Source of the DNA: Tolypocladium sp. Sup5 PDA-1 | Taxonomy: Eukaryota > Ascomycota > Sordariomycetes > Hypocreales > Ophiocordycipitaceae | NCBI GenBank assembly: GCA_000750105.3 | Contig: JPHH03000015.1 | Span: 553,614 to 617,613, forward strand | Reading direction: 5' to 3' | DNA: 64,000 bases | In this document: piece by piece, positions 32,911 through 44,957 of the stretch | Numbering within the stretch: position 1 is the first letter of the stretch | Layout of the letters: each line of letters opens with the position of its first letter | The notes under the pieces: generated by a model | What the model saw: only the letters and a program-made list of their open reading frames with translations | Database searches by the model: none | Told to the model about the DNA's origin: nothing | Program-made: the position numbers and the translations under genes

Positions 32911-33328
32911 ATTTGTTTGAGCGCGGCGCCGCGTGTGGGTGGGTGGTGTTTGTAGGTGTGAAAGTTGCAATGCCGGCGACCGCGGCTGGCGCTACATGAT
33001 GAAGACACTTCGGGGCAGCTGGCGGACAGGTGGTGGGCTTGGTGGTGATGCGCACCGTCGACGGGGTGCGAGATGGGAGGAGGGTTGAAGCTGGCGATAA
33101 GCTTTCCGGCTAGGAAGCTCCGATAAGGCCCCCGTCGAGCTTCACGTCATCCCCGCGTTGCGCGCACGTGGCGGATCAGGTGACACATGGGAATGCCATG
33201 GAACAAACGCATCGTGAGCAGATGGAGATTACAGAATGAACGCATTCCTTTATTTGTCCATTGTTCCTTTCGCATTACTGCATCCTGCGATCCGGGTTCT
33301 GCCAAGGCCCAGCCCGGCTGAGGGGTAT
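32911..33328. promoter_or_regulatory. atg17 promoter region
   Basis: 418 bp between the atg17 start and the stop of the next minus-strand gene. It contains a CACGTG palindrome (33165-33170) and a CRE-like TGACGTGA on the minus strand (near 33141-33148). Functional use is inferred from position only. Confidence 0.35.
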
Positions 33329-36300
33329 TTAATTTGTTCTAGCTATTCTTCCCGGATCGTCAACAGCAGCCCCTGAATTGTCGCGACACCCGATGAGTTT
33401 CGCTTCTGCCGACGTCACGCCCTGGCTGCTCGTCGGAAAACCGACGTGCCCAATGCCCTCGTGCGCCAGGACTCGGTCAATGACCGGAACGTCCACGTTG
33501 AGCACGGCCCCCAGTATCATCACTAGCCGTTCGTCGACGCAGCTTTCCAGCTGCGTCACCGGATCTTGCATCAGCCACTGCGCCAGCCGTCGGGGCAGCA
33601 CCGCCGCGAAGCACACGTCCTGGGCGCTGCGGTCGCGCGGCACGTATACCCTCAACCCGGCCGCCTCCTCCGCCAGGTGAACCTCGCCCGCGACGACCTG
33701 CGAGGCGACGACCCTGCCGTCCTGCGTGATGCTCTGGACGGAGGAGATGCCGTCTGTTTCGACGACCTGCGTGGCCCGCAGGATCGCGTAGAGCCGGGCG
33801 GCGCCTCGTTTGTATTTCGGGCTGCCGAATGCGGCCGCGATACTTTGATGGATGCATGTTAGATGTGTTCTTCGACCCGGAATGGCATACTTACCGTATC
33901 AAAGCGTGCGCCTTGTACGGTCGCGATTCACCGAGGATATCGGACCCTTCGCGTCCCCAGACAGAAACGTCATGTCCGTGACACACGCCGACAGATACCG
34001 CCGCTCAAGCCCCAGCCAGCCCACCAGCGGCTTCAAAAGCGCGACTTCCTCCAGCGTAAAGTCCAGCAGCCGGACATGGCCAGCGAACCGCTCCGCCAGG
34101 GCGTGTCTATCGACGATGGCGAAGTCCGTCTCTGCGGACACGAGCACCGTGCTGCCGTCGGGGTACCGCACGGGAAACACTTTACTCCTGAGCAATGGAG
34201 TCGGGCTCGGGCGAGGTCTCGCTGTCTCGAGGAACGAACTAAGTAAACACAGGCCGTTCTTGAATTCGGAGAACGGCGGTTCCCGGCATTCCATCTGCAG
34301 CAGCCTGCTGTATACCATCTCCCTAGTGAGCAAGCCCACGCCCAGGGTTCGGACGAAGAAGTCCTCGAGCGGTGCGTAGTGGACGTCTACTGCTGCTTTG
34401 CCTGGGATCTCGATTGGGCTGGACCACAGACACTGGGACAGCGCCAGCCACGCCGGCTGGCCGTTTGAAGCGACCAAGATCAACGGCTCGTTTTCGAAAA
34501 GGCGCCTAAGTGAGTGAACAGTCAGTGCCTTTGCGGAAATCACATCCGTCAGTAAAAGTCGAGAACATACCTGAGCTCCAACCTCGTCTCCAGAGTTATT
34601 AATCCACCAAGACACCCGTATATCCTCGCCACGCGCCCTGGATCCCTGCACCCGCCGTCCCGCAGGGTGGACAGCTCTAGTAGTAAATCCTGGGCACCCA
34701 CGCAGGGGACGCCCACGGTCTCACGGAAAAAGGACGAAAGCGTCTCCAGCTCGGCGGCCCCGAGCTGCAAGACGTGCTCGTGTATGTGCTGCAGCGGGAA
34801 CTTGGTTGTCATGTACGGCGGTGCGCCCCAGAGACAGTGCTTCGGGTCTGTCCAGCGCGAGGGGGCGTCGAAGGCGGCTGGGATTACGATGCCCTGGATG
34901 TCTTGAATGTAAGATCTGACTTGTTAGCTTTCTCCCAAACCTGTGCGTTCACTCGATAGGTTGCGTCTTACCGACAAATGTCCCTCAAGGAATCTGGCTC
35001 CATCGAGTCGGCGCATCTCCTCTCCAGCACGCAGTATAGCCGTATGACGTCGCGACACCTCCGTACGCTCAAGCCACCGAGGTTCGCCAGCTGCACATAA
35101 CTCAAGATATCCAGCAGGAACCCCACATCGTTGTTTCTCGAAACGCCAAGGTGGGTGTATAGAAAGGACCACTTGTTCGCCAGCTCTTCCGCCGAGGGCT
35201 GGCCGCCCAGGTCGACGAACGGGAACGCCTCGTGCGGTCCCATGAACTGCAGATAGCGGCGCTGTAGATCTTCTAGAGGAAGGTATGTCTCCCACAGGGG
35301 ATGCAGGAATCCGGAGAGACAGGGTACGGGGACCTGTTTAACTTGGCTGAGCAGTGCGGCGTTTCCGATAACGAGGTCGCCTTCAGTTCTCCAGAGTTGC
35401 TCTAAAACGTCCAGAAGCACGTCCTGTCGGTGATTTGCGATGTAGGCGAAGGGGTCTGAGATGGCATCGCCAGCGCGGGAGACTAGCCTGACCTGCTCTT
35501 GGATGCCGAGGAAATCAGCGAGCCATTTCCTCCATGTTGGATGCAAGAGTTCTGGCCGTTCAGGATCACATCCCGAAATATCAGGATGCAAGAACGACGC
35601 CGGGAATCCTGCTGCGTCGTCGGGGCCATCGTGGGACTTGGTACACTGAAACAGCTCCTCTGGGCTGTACTGCAATGTCCCTGGCAGATAGACGTCTTCT
35701 TCACCAGGCCGGACTTGTTTGAGACTTTGGTCGAGTAGGGTGATGTGCTTCAAGTCTTCGTCGGCTTGTCGATGTCCATGTGTCAAGTACAGAAAGAGCA
35801 ACTCGTCCCTGCACTCGGCCACTGAAATCTGACCCGGGGCCCTGTTCTTGGCTAGTATCCAAGTTCGAACGTCGCTGACAGGTGCCTCCTGGACCCCGAG
35901 GTGTTGAAACAACAGCTGGCGCCCGGGGCTCCTTGCTGCTGTGTCGTCGACTATCCTTGCGTTAAATTCCCCAGGAATGACAACATCCCGCGTGGTTGGC
36001 CAATATATCGGTCCAGATGCCGCGGAGCACCATGATCCGTCTCGAAGGGGGATGAGGTTCAGCTGTGTGATGAGCGCTGAGCGATTTCCGTCCCCCTGAC
36101 TAAGACCTCGTAAGAGCAGTCTCGCAACCCGGGACTGCCAGTCTTGACTCGTCAAGCTTGACTTCGTCTTAGAGTTCCGGTTTTCTAGGTCGGTTTGGAC
36201 CAGTGTCAAGGTCTCTCCTATGTCAGTCGATCGTAACCCATAGCCCTGCAAGATGGCCAAGTCTTGTTCTCCGTAGCCGCGGGATATGTACGGGTCGAGA

Positions 36301-37584
36301 GCGGCATCGCCAAATAGAGGCGTCCCGTCTTGATCGAACTCGTCAGGCGCACACAGCCGTACTTGTTGTACTAAACGTATTTCATCGTTGTGAAATGATC
36401 GCAGCACAGGCACCTGTCCTAAGCCGTCCTTGATTCGCTCAACCAAGCCGGACCACGGATGATGTGATAAATCGCCAGGCAGCGGTAGGAACCTAGGCCA
36501 AGTATAGCAGAGTTTCGGATGCTGGCAAAGCGACTGGACGCTCTCAAGGAGTGCGGTGGCAATTCCGTCCAGCAGACTTGGGTGTATCGTTGTCGGGTCT
36601 GTGATGAGGTTACATTGTATTAAAAACTGTGGCCAGTCAGCGAAAGCTTCTGTTGTAAAGGCTGCAACGTACCTTGAACCCAAACTTCCCCAGCGGCAAG
36701 AAAGAGTATAGCTCTTGAGGCTCTACAACAGGAACAGAGTTGGCATCGACAGGGAAGGCAAGCACAACCTCGGGCGATCCATCCATAACGCCGCCGCTCC
36801 AATAGTGCTTATCTTTCGGGCCACCGAGTGCATCTTGTATCGGGGTTCTCGTGACAAAGTAGCGGCAGTCTTGTGTCAGCGTTCCGTCCGCACCTCCAAA
36901 GGAAGCAGACACCACAGTGACACTGTCAGAGCGCCTGCAGAGTTGGAATTTGTTTGCCGCCACCGTCTCGCCATCTTCGTTGCGAACCGTGATCTTCATC
37001 CGGCGCAGCTGCCGTTGGAACAAGAGCTGGTTTGGCTGCAGCTCTTGAACCTGCTTCACGAGGTCGATCCAAGCCTCTCTGGCTGAAGACGCAGCTCCGC
37101 CCCGCTGGAGATGAAGCGTGATTCTCGTCTTATTATCAGGCGGACGATCGCTCGGCTCATCCCAAATCGGGATGAGCACGCCGGCTGTCAGCCGCCCGAA
37201 ATATAATGAAAAGTCGCCCGACTGCAGAGACGCCTTCCATGCACTTCGGAAGGCCGGCTCCCTGCGAATGCTCCCCTCTGGCAGCGCCTGGCCATCCTGG
37301 TCCCCCCTTATGCCGCAAAGGGAGAGAATGTCGCGCTCCAGGAGCCCGTCGGCGTTATATTCGAAGACAACTCGTCCGTCACAAACGTCAATGTCGATGG
37401 ATGGTCCCTCCGCTGCGGTTTGCGTACTTGCGTATCTCCTGCTGTCCACGTACCGCAGCAGGTCCGCGATGAATGGGCCCGCGGTGTCCACGGCGTTTAG
37501 TCGGCCTGAACGTCCCTGGCCCAAGGAGCGACACTGCGCCGCGATTCGCTCAACCACGTTCCTCGCGTATTCCCTGTCGGACAT
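33329..37584 (-). CDS. NO VEIN/sacsin-like protein with degenerate HSP90-type ATPase domain; frameshifted
   Basis: Exons 37584-36673, 36626-34972, 34915-34571, 34505-33895 and 33842-33329; about 1345 aa if one missing base is allowed for. The arrangement follows fungal NO VEIN-like giants: an N-terminal GHKL region (PAFRSAWKA, GVLIPIWDEPSD, RITLHLQRG) and a long C-terminal region (LRVYVPRDR, VCFAAVLPRRLAQWLM). The canonical nucleotide-binding motifs are eroded. The ELIQNADDN-like N-box reads DLLRYVDSRR (41-50), and the glycine box reads EGSIRREPAFRS (103-114). ATP binding is therefore doubtful. In exon 4 the frame ends at a stop (33899) just before KAHALIR, which reads on in another frame through a good donor (33894). 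One lost base near 33910-33960 explains this. It is either a pseudogene or an assembly error. Function unknown. Confidence 0.75.
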
Positions 37585-39203
37585 GTCAGTTCCTCATGCC
37601 GTGCCAGACACGTCCGGACGCCCCGCATGTCGTTGAGGCAGCCAGGGTAAGATGTTATTTGTCTCTTCGGGTTGCAAGGCGTGAATACGAGTCGAAGTCA
37701 CAGAAATCTTTGAAACCGCAGGAGGGCAGCGTTGGAGATGGAGGGAGAGAAACCCTGGCCATGACAAGTTGCCCACCCGGGCACTAATAAATCGGCCTCG
37801 CAGTTCGCTAGCCAAACACGCAATCGCCTCTCGGGTGTCGCTCGCAAATGCCCGCATCGGGTCGGGACGATCCTTTGAATCCTGGTGAACCCTACTTGCA
37901 TCGCCTTCCCCGCCAACCCTGAGCGCCCCTCCCGGCTTCGTTCTCGCTTGCCCGTCTGCCGCGACAATATACCCTGGCCGAGCCGAGCCCTCCCGTCGGC
38001 ACAGCGCGGCATCGCTCCTGTTGGGGGTTGGAAAGGGTCAGCAAACCTGCCGGGCGGCACCTCGTGATAGGCTTGTTTACGGACTGGACCAGAGGGCGGA
38101 GCTTGGCGACTCCGACGTCGTAAACCGTCGACATACCTTGTACCTCTTCGTCCTGCTCATTACTCGTACGGATGCAATTTGCAAGCATGATGGCATGCAA
38201 GGCAGAGCGGAAGGAGCCGTAATTATGCTTACCTCGAATCCTGCCAACTGGGTCCTCCTCGGAGTCCTCGCTTCTCGCGACGCTCGTATAGGCGGATTCA
38301 AGACAAGGCATCAACAAGACCACAGAGCGTCAGCGAACTCCGCTGCCGAGCCCTGTCCCCTTGTTGTGTAACGTCGCGTATATACTCGTAGTTGCCGCCG
38401 TGCCAGCAGCTCCTGTTCCCAGCTGTCGGCAAGCTGTGCCGCTCACCAAAAGAAGCACTTGCCGAACCGCAGCAACCAACGCAAATAAGCACCACTGAAG
38501 CGTCATGTAAGCTCAAGCGTAGTAGTATCCCCTTTGACTGTCGAGACTCGAGCGGGGAAATCGCACAGCCAAGGCACTAGTAAGCAACTCCCCATCATCC
38601 CAGGGCACTTTTTAACGCTTTGGACGTCGGAGTCGCGGGTGGCGATAAGGCTCGGCGACGATCGTTGTCGATGGTTGATGCTTGGAAGTTGTAAGCTGGA
38701 GTAAGGAGTAGACGAATCCAACTCCAGCCTTCACTGGCAAGAGCCATTTAGGCCAGCAGCGGCGTCTGAGCGCGTGAAATTCCACGATAGGCAGTTGCAA
38801 GTATCCGTGCACGGCGTCTGCCGTTTGCCGATCAAAGGCGGAGATGGCAGGTGTCAGGCTTCGCTGATCGCTGTCCATCAGTTTGTTCCAAACGATGTGA
38901 GATGGTGGCAGATACCTTGTTCATCAAGTCTATTTGTACCGCACATCAAGTCTTGTCGTGCCTATGTAATCTAGTCCAATTACTGGGTGCCTGCAACCAA
39001 TCTCGAGTTTCATCATGCAAATCTAATGCGTATATCGATCCATGCCGCGACAAAAGGACAAAAAGGACACAACGGCCCCCAACGACAGCTTACTCTAGCT
39101 CTCATTCTGCATGTCTATTGTCATTAGTCCCCAAGGCGACAAGGCCGACACCGCTGGCACACCTTGCCTGCTCGCGGCATCTTCCGTTGTGCCTCCCTCC
39201 GAT
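37585..39203. other. Intergenic region between two minus-strand genes
   Basis: 1.6 kb containing the promoter of the NO VEIN-like gene and the calpain 3' region. Overlapping short frames on both strands (for example around 37890-38370) show no family motifs. Nothing else seen. Confidence 0.5.
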
Positions 39204-42032
39204 TCACTCTCCGACAGACGGATTCGTTGCATCGTTGGCATCCGGGTCGACCTCATCTGGCTTCTCGTCGGTGCGCACTCCTGCGGCATTGACTTGAGCG
39301 TTGTCAAGATCTGCCTCGCCCTTCTCGCCCATCCCATCCTCAAGCAGCTCTCCACCCTCCATTACAGTCCGCAACTGCAGATCCGCATCCTTGGAGTAGA
39401 CACGGATGCCGATGATGCAGATTGCGTTCCACGGATCGGGCATCTTCTCCTCCTCGCTGTCGTAATCGTCTCGAGGCTGCGGGGGCGGCTGCGGCGCAAG
39501 TCGAGGGTTCCGCGTGTAATCATCGCTGCTGTACAGCTCCTCCCAATCTTCGACGGGGGAGTCGGACGAATTTCCATCAGACTCATCCTTGGCCTCCGAC
39601 TTTAGCTGCTTAGACACAGCCTTGGCAGGCTGAGCAGGAGGCGGTGGCGGACCATCGAGGGGTGGCACATCTTGCTTCTTCTCGATCGATGGGGCGACGA
39701 CCGAGTTCTCGGTCTTTGGAGTGTCCAGCGGTGACCCACTGGAATCGGATGCATTGGTACCGTCATTCGACGTGGCCTTTGCGACATCGTCAGACTCAAC
39801 CTTGGAGCTCTCCGTATTGTGGGCATTGTTAGGTGGGGGAGCGGCCTGTTCCTCTTCTTGTGCCTTTCGAGCCTCGTCTTCCCGCTGAGCTTCCTCTGCC
39901 TGGCGGGCTTCCTCCGCCTGGCGAGCTTCTTCTGCTTCCCGTGCCTTCTCTCTCTGATCCTTCTTGTACTGCTTCTTCTCGTTGTTTTTCTTCTTCTGCT
40001 TCTTCGTGACGTCCCGGTTCAAATGTCGCCTTTCCCAAAGCCGACGGCGTTCCGCTTGCCGACAACTCGAAGCTTTGTGTTGATCGCGTTGCTTCCGAAG
40101 TCTGGCAACCTTGTCCAGATGGGCCCACGCCTTGCTGTGTGCCAGATCGTAGGCGTAACCTACTTGGGCCAACTTCTCATTCTCAACACGTTCCTTGCAC
40201 TCTCGCTTGACGACTTCTTCGACCGAAATGAGATCCTGGTCGCGCTCTCCAGTCACCTTGAGATATACAACGTAGTTGCCTGCCGGCATGTCCGGCAGCT
40301 CAACGGAAACCGAGCGCTTCATAAAGTAGTTGCCGTGGGACCGAACGATGTAATCCTCTGCACCGGGCTTGTCCAGGTAGTGAAGGCGAAAGTGAATGCG
40401 GAACGTGTACTGGCCGTGGAGGCCCTTGAAATACCGCCCGTCAAGCTGCGACAGAACCAGAACCAGCGGAGAGTCTTTCGACAGCTTGATGTGGAACTTC
40501 TCGTGGTACTCAGGTTTCCAGGGCACGTCGACCCCGATCCAGCTCTGAGTGCATCGCCAGTCGGCTTCCCGGAAAAGGCGCGTCCGGTCAAAGTGGGTGT
40601 ATTTGCGAATCAAGTCTTCGTAGGAGATCCAGAAGACGGAGTCGTTGCCAAACTTGTGACCGAGCTCTTCTTGCACCTCGGTAGTCCATTCCTTGGAACC
40701 GTCGCTCCAGGGACCCTCCCACAAGCCCTTGCGGACCTTGCCCCATGGATTGCGAAGCTTCACAAGGCGTTCGCCAGTTTTGAGAGTACGTGCCTCCAAT
40801 ACGATGTAGGCGTGGGCTTCGCAGATGCCGTCGCGCTGGCCGTAACCGTGCTCAAGCAAACCCGTAGAGCAACCAAACAAGAACTCTTGGTTCACCCTGG
40901 ACATCTCATTATCCCAAAACTCGTCCGTATCCAGGATGTCGGATGAGAGCAATTCGGTCGTGACGCCACCAGAGAGGTCTTCTAGACCCTCTCCGATCCA
41001 ACCGCCCGAAAGGGAGCCGTAGTCGCCGTGCGCCTTTGCGTACGCCTTTTCGAGGAGAGGAACCCACGTTTCATTTTGGTCCTTGCACTGAGCAAAATAG
41101 AGCGCCTTTGAACCCGTCTGATAGGTCTGGCGGTAGACCTTTTCGACATCTTCGCGGTCAATCTGCTGCAGCAAGTCCCGCTGCATGCTCGGACAGTCCC
41201 AGCACGGGGACTTGAGATATAACTTGTCGTCAATGATTGAGTAGATCCACTCTCCATCTCTGTAGAAGACAAAACCGTAAATGCCAATTTCTGCAAGATT
41301 TATTAGAACCTGGATCCACTTGCAGGTGAGCGTTACGGGAGGAACGTACTCGTATTATACGCAACACAGGTGCGCTTGATGCCGTCTTCGACGTTTGCCA
41401 TAGCTGTCAAGCCAGCCATAACCCAGCAATCGCCGAGGCTGCCCTGCTTGACATCCCCACCGTCGATTTGTTGCATGAACGTGGGCTTGTCAAAGATTTC
41501 GTGGATTCGTTTCACAGCCTTGGGCACGGATGCCTTCGAGCTCAGCAAAGTTGTCTTGGTGAGCTCGAACTTGGAAGAGCCGAGAGTATTGAGGCAATTG
41601 CCCTTGTGGTACTTGAGGTCCCAGTCCTAAACGGCGAGGGTCAGCGACAAGGGGCTTCACCTAGGACGGCGGTATGCAGTTACTCACCAGGTCCCAGCCA
41701 GGATCACGGTATCTCATGTTGACCCTCTTGCATTCTTGGACAATCTTCCGGACCTTGCGTCGACACTCTTCGGCTGCGCGCTCATAGCCCTCGTTCAAGA
41801 GTTCATTAGGTCGATCGGAGCTCGCTGGCGTGACAGGATCGAATGGAAGCACACTAAGCGCTTTGTGGAAGTTGCGATTCGAAAACTTCTTCCAGATCCG
41901 ATTGATGGACTTTTGCGGTGGAACGCGCTTCTTTCGCTTCTTCTTCTGATCCTGGCTGTTGCTGGTGCTGCTTGGCTGGACTCGCGGCCTGCGCGGGTCG
42001 TCCGATTCTTCCGACGAGCTGTACCCGTGCAT
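39204..42032 (-). CDS. Calpain-family cysteine protease with long charged C-terminal tail
   Basis: Exons 42032-41688, 41626-41350 and 41290-39204, 902 aa; phases 0 and 1. The triad is visible: Cys182 in QGSLGDCW, His367 in EAHAY and Asn388 in LRNPWG. A C2-like beta-sandwich follows (about 430-540, VLVLSQLDGRYF to YVVYLKVTGE). The basic N-terminus (DQKKKRKKRVPPQKS) looks like a nuclear or membrane-binding signal. After residue 560 the protein is a highly charged coiled coil with tandem RQAEEA-type repeats, then Pro-rich (DGPPPPPAQP) and acidic segments. Calpains are intracellular, usually Ca-dependent, modulator proteases. This long-tailed form is not the PalB/Rim13 pH-signalling calpain by architecture. 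Start chosen at MHGYSSS because the upstream in-frame ATG gives an unlikely leader. Confidence 0.9.
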
Positions 42033-44957
42033 GTTGAAGCGGGAATAAGTCTGAAGCAATATTCGAAAGATGGGATACCGAGGAGCACAGCTCTTTAGTA
42101 GCTGCACAGAGCAAATCGCTCGAGAAGGCAAGTGACGAATGCCTCACACAGCCTGGTGTTGCCTTGTAGAGAGCGAGCAGCCAACAAACAGGCAGAAACG
42201 ACACAGTCCGGATGAAGAAATCCGGATGAAGGGACGAAAGTTCAAAGTCTGCCAATACGAACAAGGCGTTTTGGGGAAGATGAGATTCGGGACATTCCCA
42301 GAGAAGAGAAAAGGCGAAGTCGGGGCTAGGCGGCTGGACACCATGGCGTTGCCGACCCACCACCAAAGTCCAAGGATGGTGGTGTTACCCGACATCCCGC
42401 ACTCGACTCAGAAATAGCAGCCACGGCGACTCACCGACAGCAGCAACCTGGGGATATGCCCTCTCACCGGGCTTGACCAGAACATGTCATTGGCCGAACC
42501 ATGGTGAGGCTGCAGAGGATCTACCGGTCGTCGGACGCAGGATGCTGGTGCGGGCCTGGCGCTGATACGTATGACCCAGGGGGGCCGGGCGGGTGGATCC
42601 CAGGAACGTTCGCCGCGGCCATTGACATCCCATTTCAGGAACAAGCCCCCTGGTGCTCCGTGTCAATACCACGGGTCGTGGTTCGCTGCCCATGAACAGG
42701 TCGCTGCTGCTGCCTCGCACACAGCCCGGTGCTGACGACTCTGCCGTCACGGTGATGTGATGAACGGTGGATGACCTGTTGTACACCCGCATGTACTCCG
42801 TACATGTGCAGTGCAACTATGTCCCGGGTGATTTCTTCGCCCTGTTGAAGTTGGAACAAAGCATGAGGCTCACCACACTAAGCTGGGGTCGAGGATTCAG
42901 GAGTGGGGCGGTATCGAAAGGACGCTGCGGTGAGCGATACAGCCAAAGCACCGCGGCCAAGTCGCGGTGGCTGCTGGTTTCGAGCATCTCCGACCTAACA
43001 AGGTTTTTACACATTGAAACCGCCTCTGCCTCCCGCGAATGGCTCTCCGATTCGTCCCTGGTGGCGAGGGCGATCCGGCTTCGTCTGAGTCGTGCTCCTC
43101 TTTGATAAGTTAGTGGGTCTCTGGAGTGGAGTTTAGGGGTCTAGGGGGATCCGGCCGTCCGCCTTGCCGCCTCTTGATGCGGTTGATGACTTTGCGGGGA
43201 CCCGAAGCCGCCCTGTTCAACGGCTCCACGACATCGCGTTTGGTGGACACGGGGAGACGACCTGCAGACGACAGTTGATCAAGTGCTCTGCTTCGCCTCA
43301 GAATGCGACGAGTCCTACAAGTATCCGTCCATGTCTGCCAATCTGCGTACGTGTTTCGACACGGGCTGACGACGGTGGGTAGGGCCGATCACCTGGCTGT
43401 GGGTAATCAAGGTGAGACGCTCTGCTGCATCTTTGGAAGAGCCGTGGTCTGTCGGGCATTCCGTTTGGGGAGAGCCGCGTCTGAAGGTGTTGGGACGTGG
43501 GAACCAGCATTGTTCCGAGTTGCCTTCTACCCCAGTGGCGCCTGTTGCCTCGCGAACCCGTCAATGGCACGACTCGTATTGTATCTGCAGCCGCGAGGCG
43601 GTCGACTGTCGTGGTGGGCAGCAAACTTTCCAGCCACCCAACACACGAGTCACGATGACACCTCATTTTCGTCCCGACTCCCGAGACTTTGCGAACCATC
43701 ATCTCAAATCTCGAAATAGAGATGCACACCTGAAACCCGTTTCCAAGACAAATTCATGTGATTCCTGCTGCTCTGTGATCCGTCGCGACGTATCCGTAGT
43801 GTGCGAACCGAGAAACGGTCCCGGGGTGGGCTGGAGGCCGCTAACCAGGCGGTGGACATTCGCTGAAGCCCACCGTGCAGGCCCCAGGGTGAACGGTGTT
43901 GGGGGCCTTGGGGCCAAGGAGGTGTGGATGGACCCTGATCGGCAGTGCGATCACGGAGAATATGGCTGGACAAGCCCTTGCGACTTTTCTGACACATCAT
44001 TGGCTAGGCTCCATCACTCCCAATTCGCCTGGAGGTGTCGACTGATGCCTTGACCAGGCGTGAACCGAAGCGGCCAGTCCAACCACGCGTGCCTTGTTGA
44101 GCCGCATCCTTCAAGGCCTGATGCTGCCTGGACCATCGCGCGCACCATGTTCGCGTCGAAGGTTCCGTGTCGCAGGGCCCTCTTCGCTCGTGAGCCAGAT
44201 GAGAGTGAGTGGACTCGAGGCAGAAGCTCCAGCAGGCGGAGGCTCGAGACGGCAACGACGCGGCGGACAGCATCGATTGCCCGACATGCAGCCCTTGCAT
44301 CATACTAATGCAGTGGACAGCTCCTAGAAATAGGGCATGACTGTTGGCTTGCTGTCGAAGCCTTGTGCTCTGTACACGGCAGATTTCGACGCTGTGCACC
44401 GCCCCTGCTGCCGTTCGTCTGGCCCGGCGCGACCGTGACTGAGGTGTGAATCGAACATCACGAAGAGAGCCGCCTGCGTCTGCGCATGTCTCGTCGATTG
44501 CGGGTAGCCCTGCGATTCTAGGCTTTGATGATTGATAGCGCAGAGGAGCACAAGCATTTGTGGTTGAGGTCGATGCAGGAAACAAAGAACTATGGAGGAG
44601 GTGCAAAGTCGGTGAACGGATGGGGCAACTCTCGGGGGCAGGATCCTAGGAGCACCTGCCGCGAGACTTCATCGCCGATGTGCACTTTCCTCTTCAAGTT
44701 TGCGTCCTTCTTCTGATTCTGAGCGACAAGGTACTACCTTGCTCGTACATTGATGCAGGTGTGTCAAAGTCTCCCCGCACACCGTTAATCCCATCGTGGC
44801 CAAAAGAGGGAGCCATATTCAGCGCCGTTCATGCATTCATACCATCTTGAATATTGCTCTACCGGTCGTTACGAATAACCTTTTTCCTTAACAGTCGCTT
44901 CCCGGCGTGATTGGCCTTCCTTCAACTCTACCGTCCACGCGCCTCGTCCACGAAACC
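42033..44957. other. 2.9 kb gene-poor region
   Basis: No recognisable gene. The longest frame (43412-44053, +, 213 codons) has no conserved motif, biased Arg/Ser composition and no splice context. It includes the calpain promoter at the left end. RNA genes were looked for by eye (tRNA box B-like text) without success. Confidence 0.45.

Noticed and set aside
39819..40946. Plus-strand frame with apparent membrane segments (MGIVRWGSGLFLFLCLSS)
   Set aside because: The hydrophobic runs are the complement of the Glu/Lys coiled coil of the calpain gene, a common false positive.
43412..44053. 213-codon plus frame
   Set aside because: No motif, unusual Arg/Cys/Trp composition, overlapping frames on both strands; not supported as a gene.
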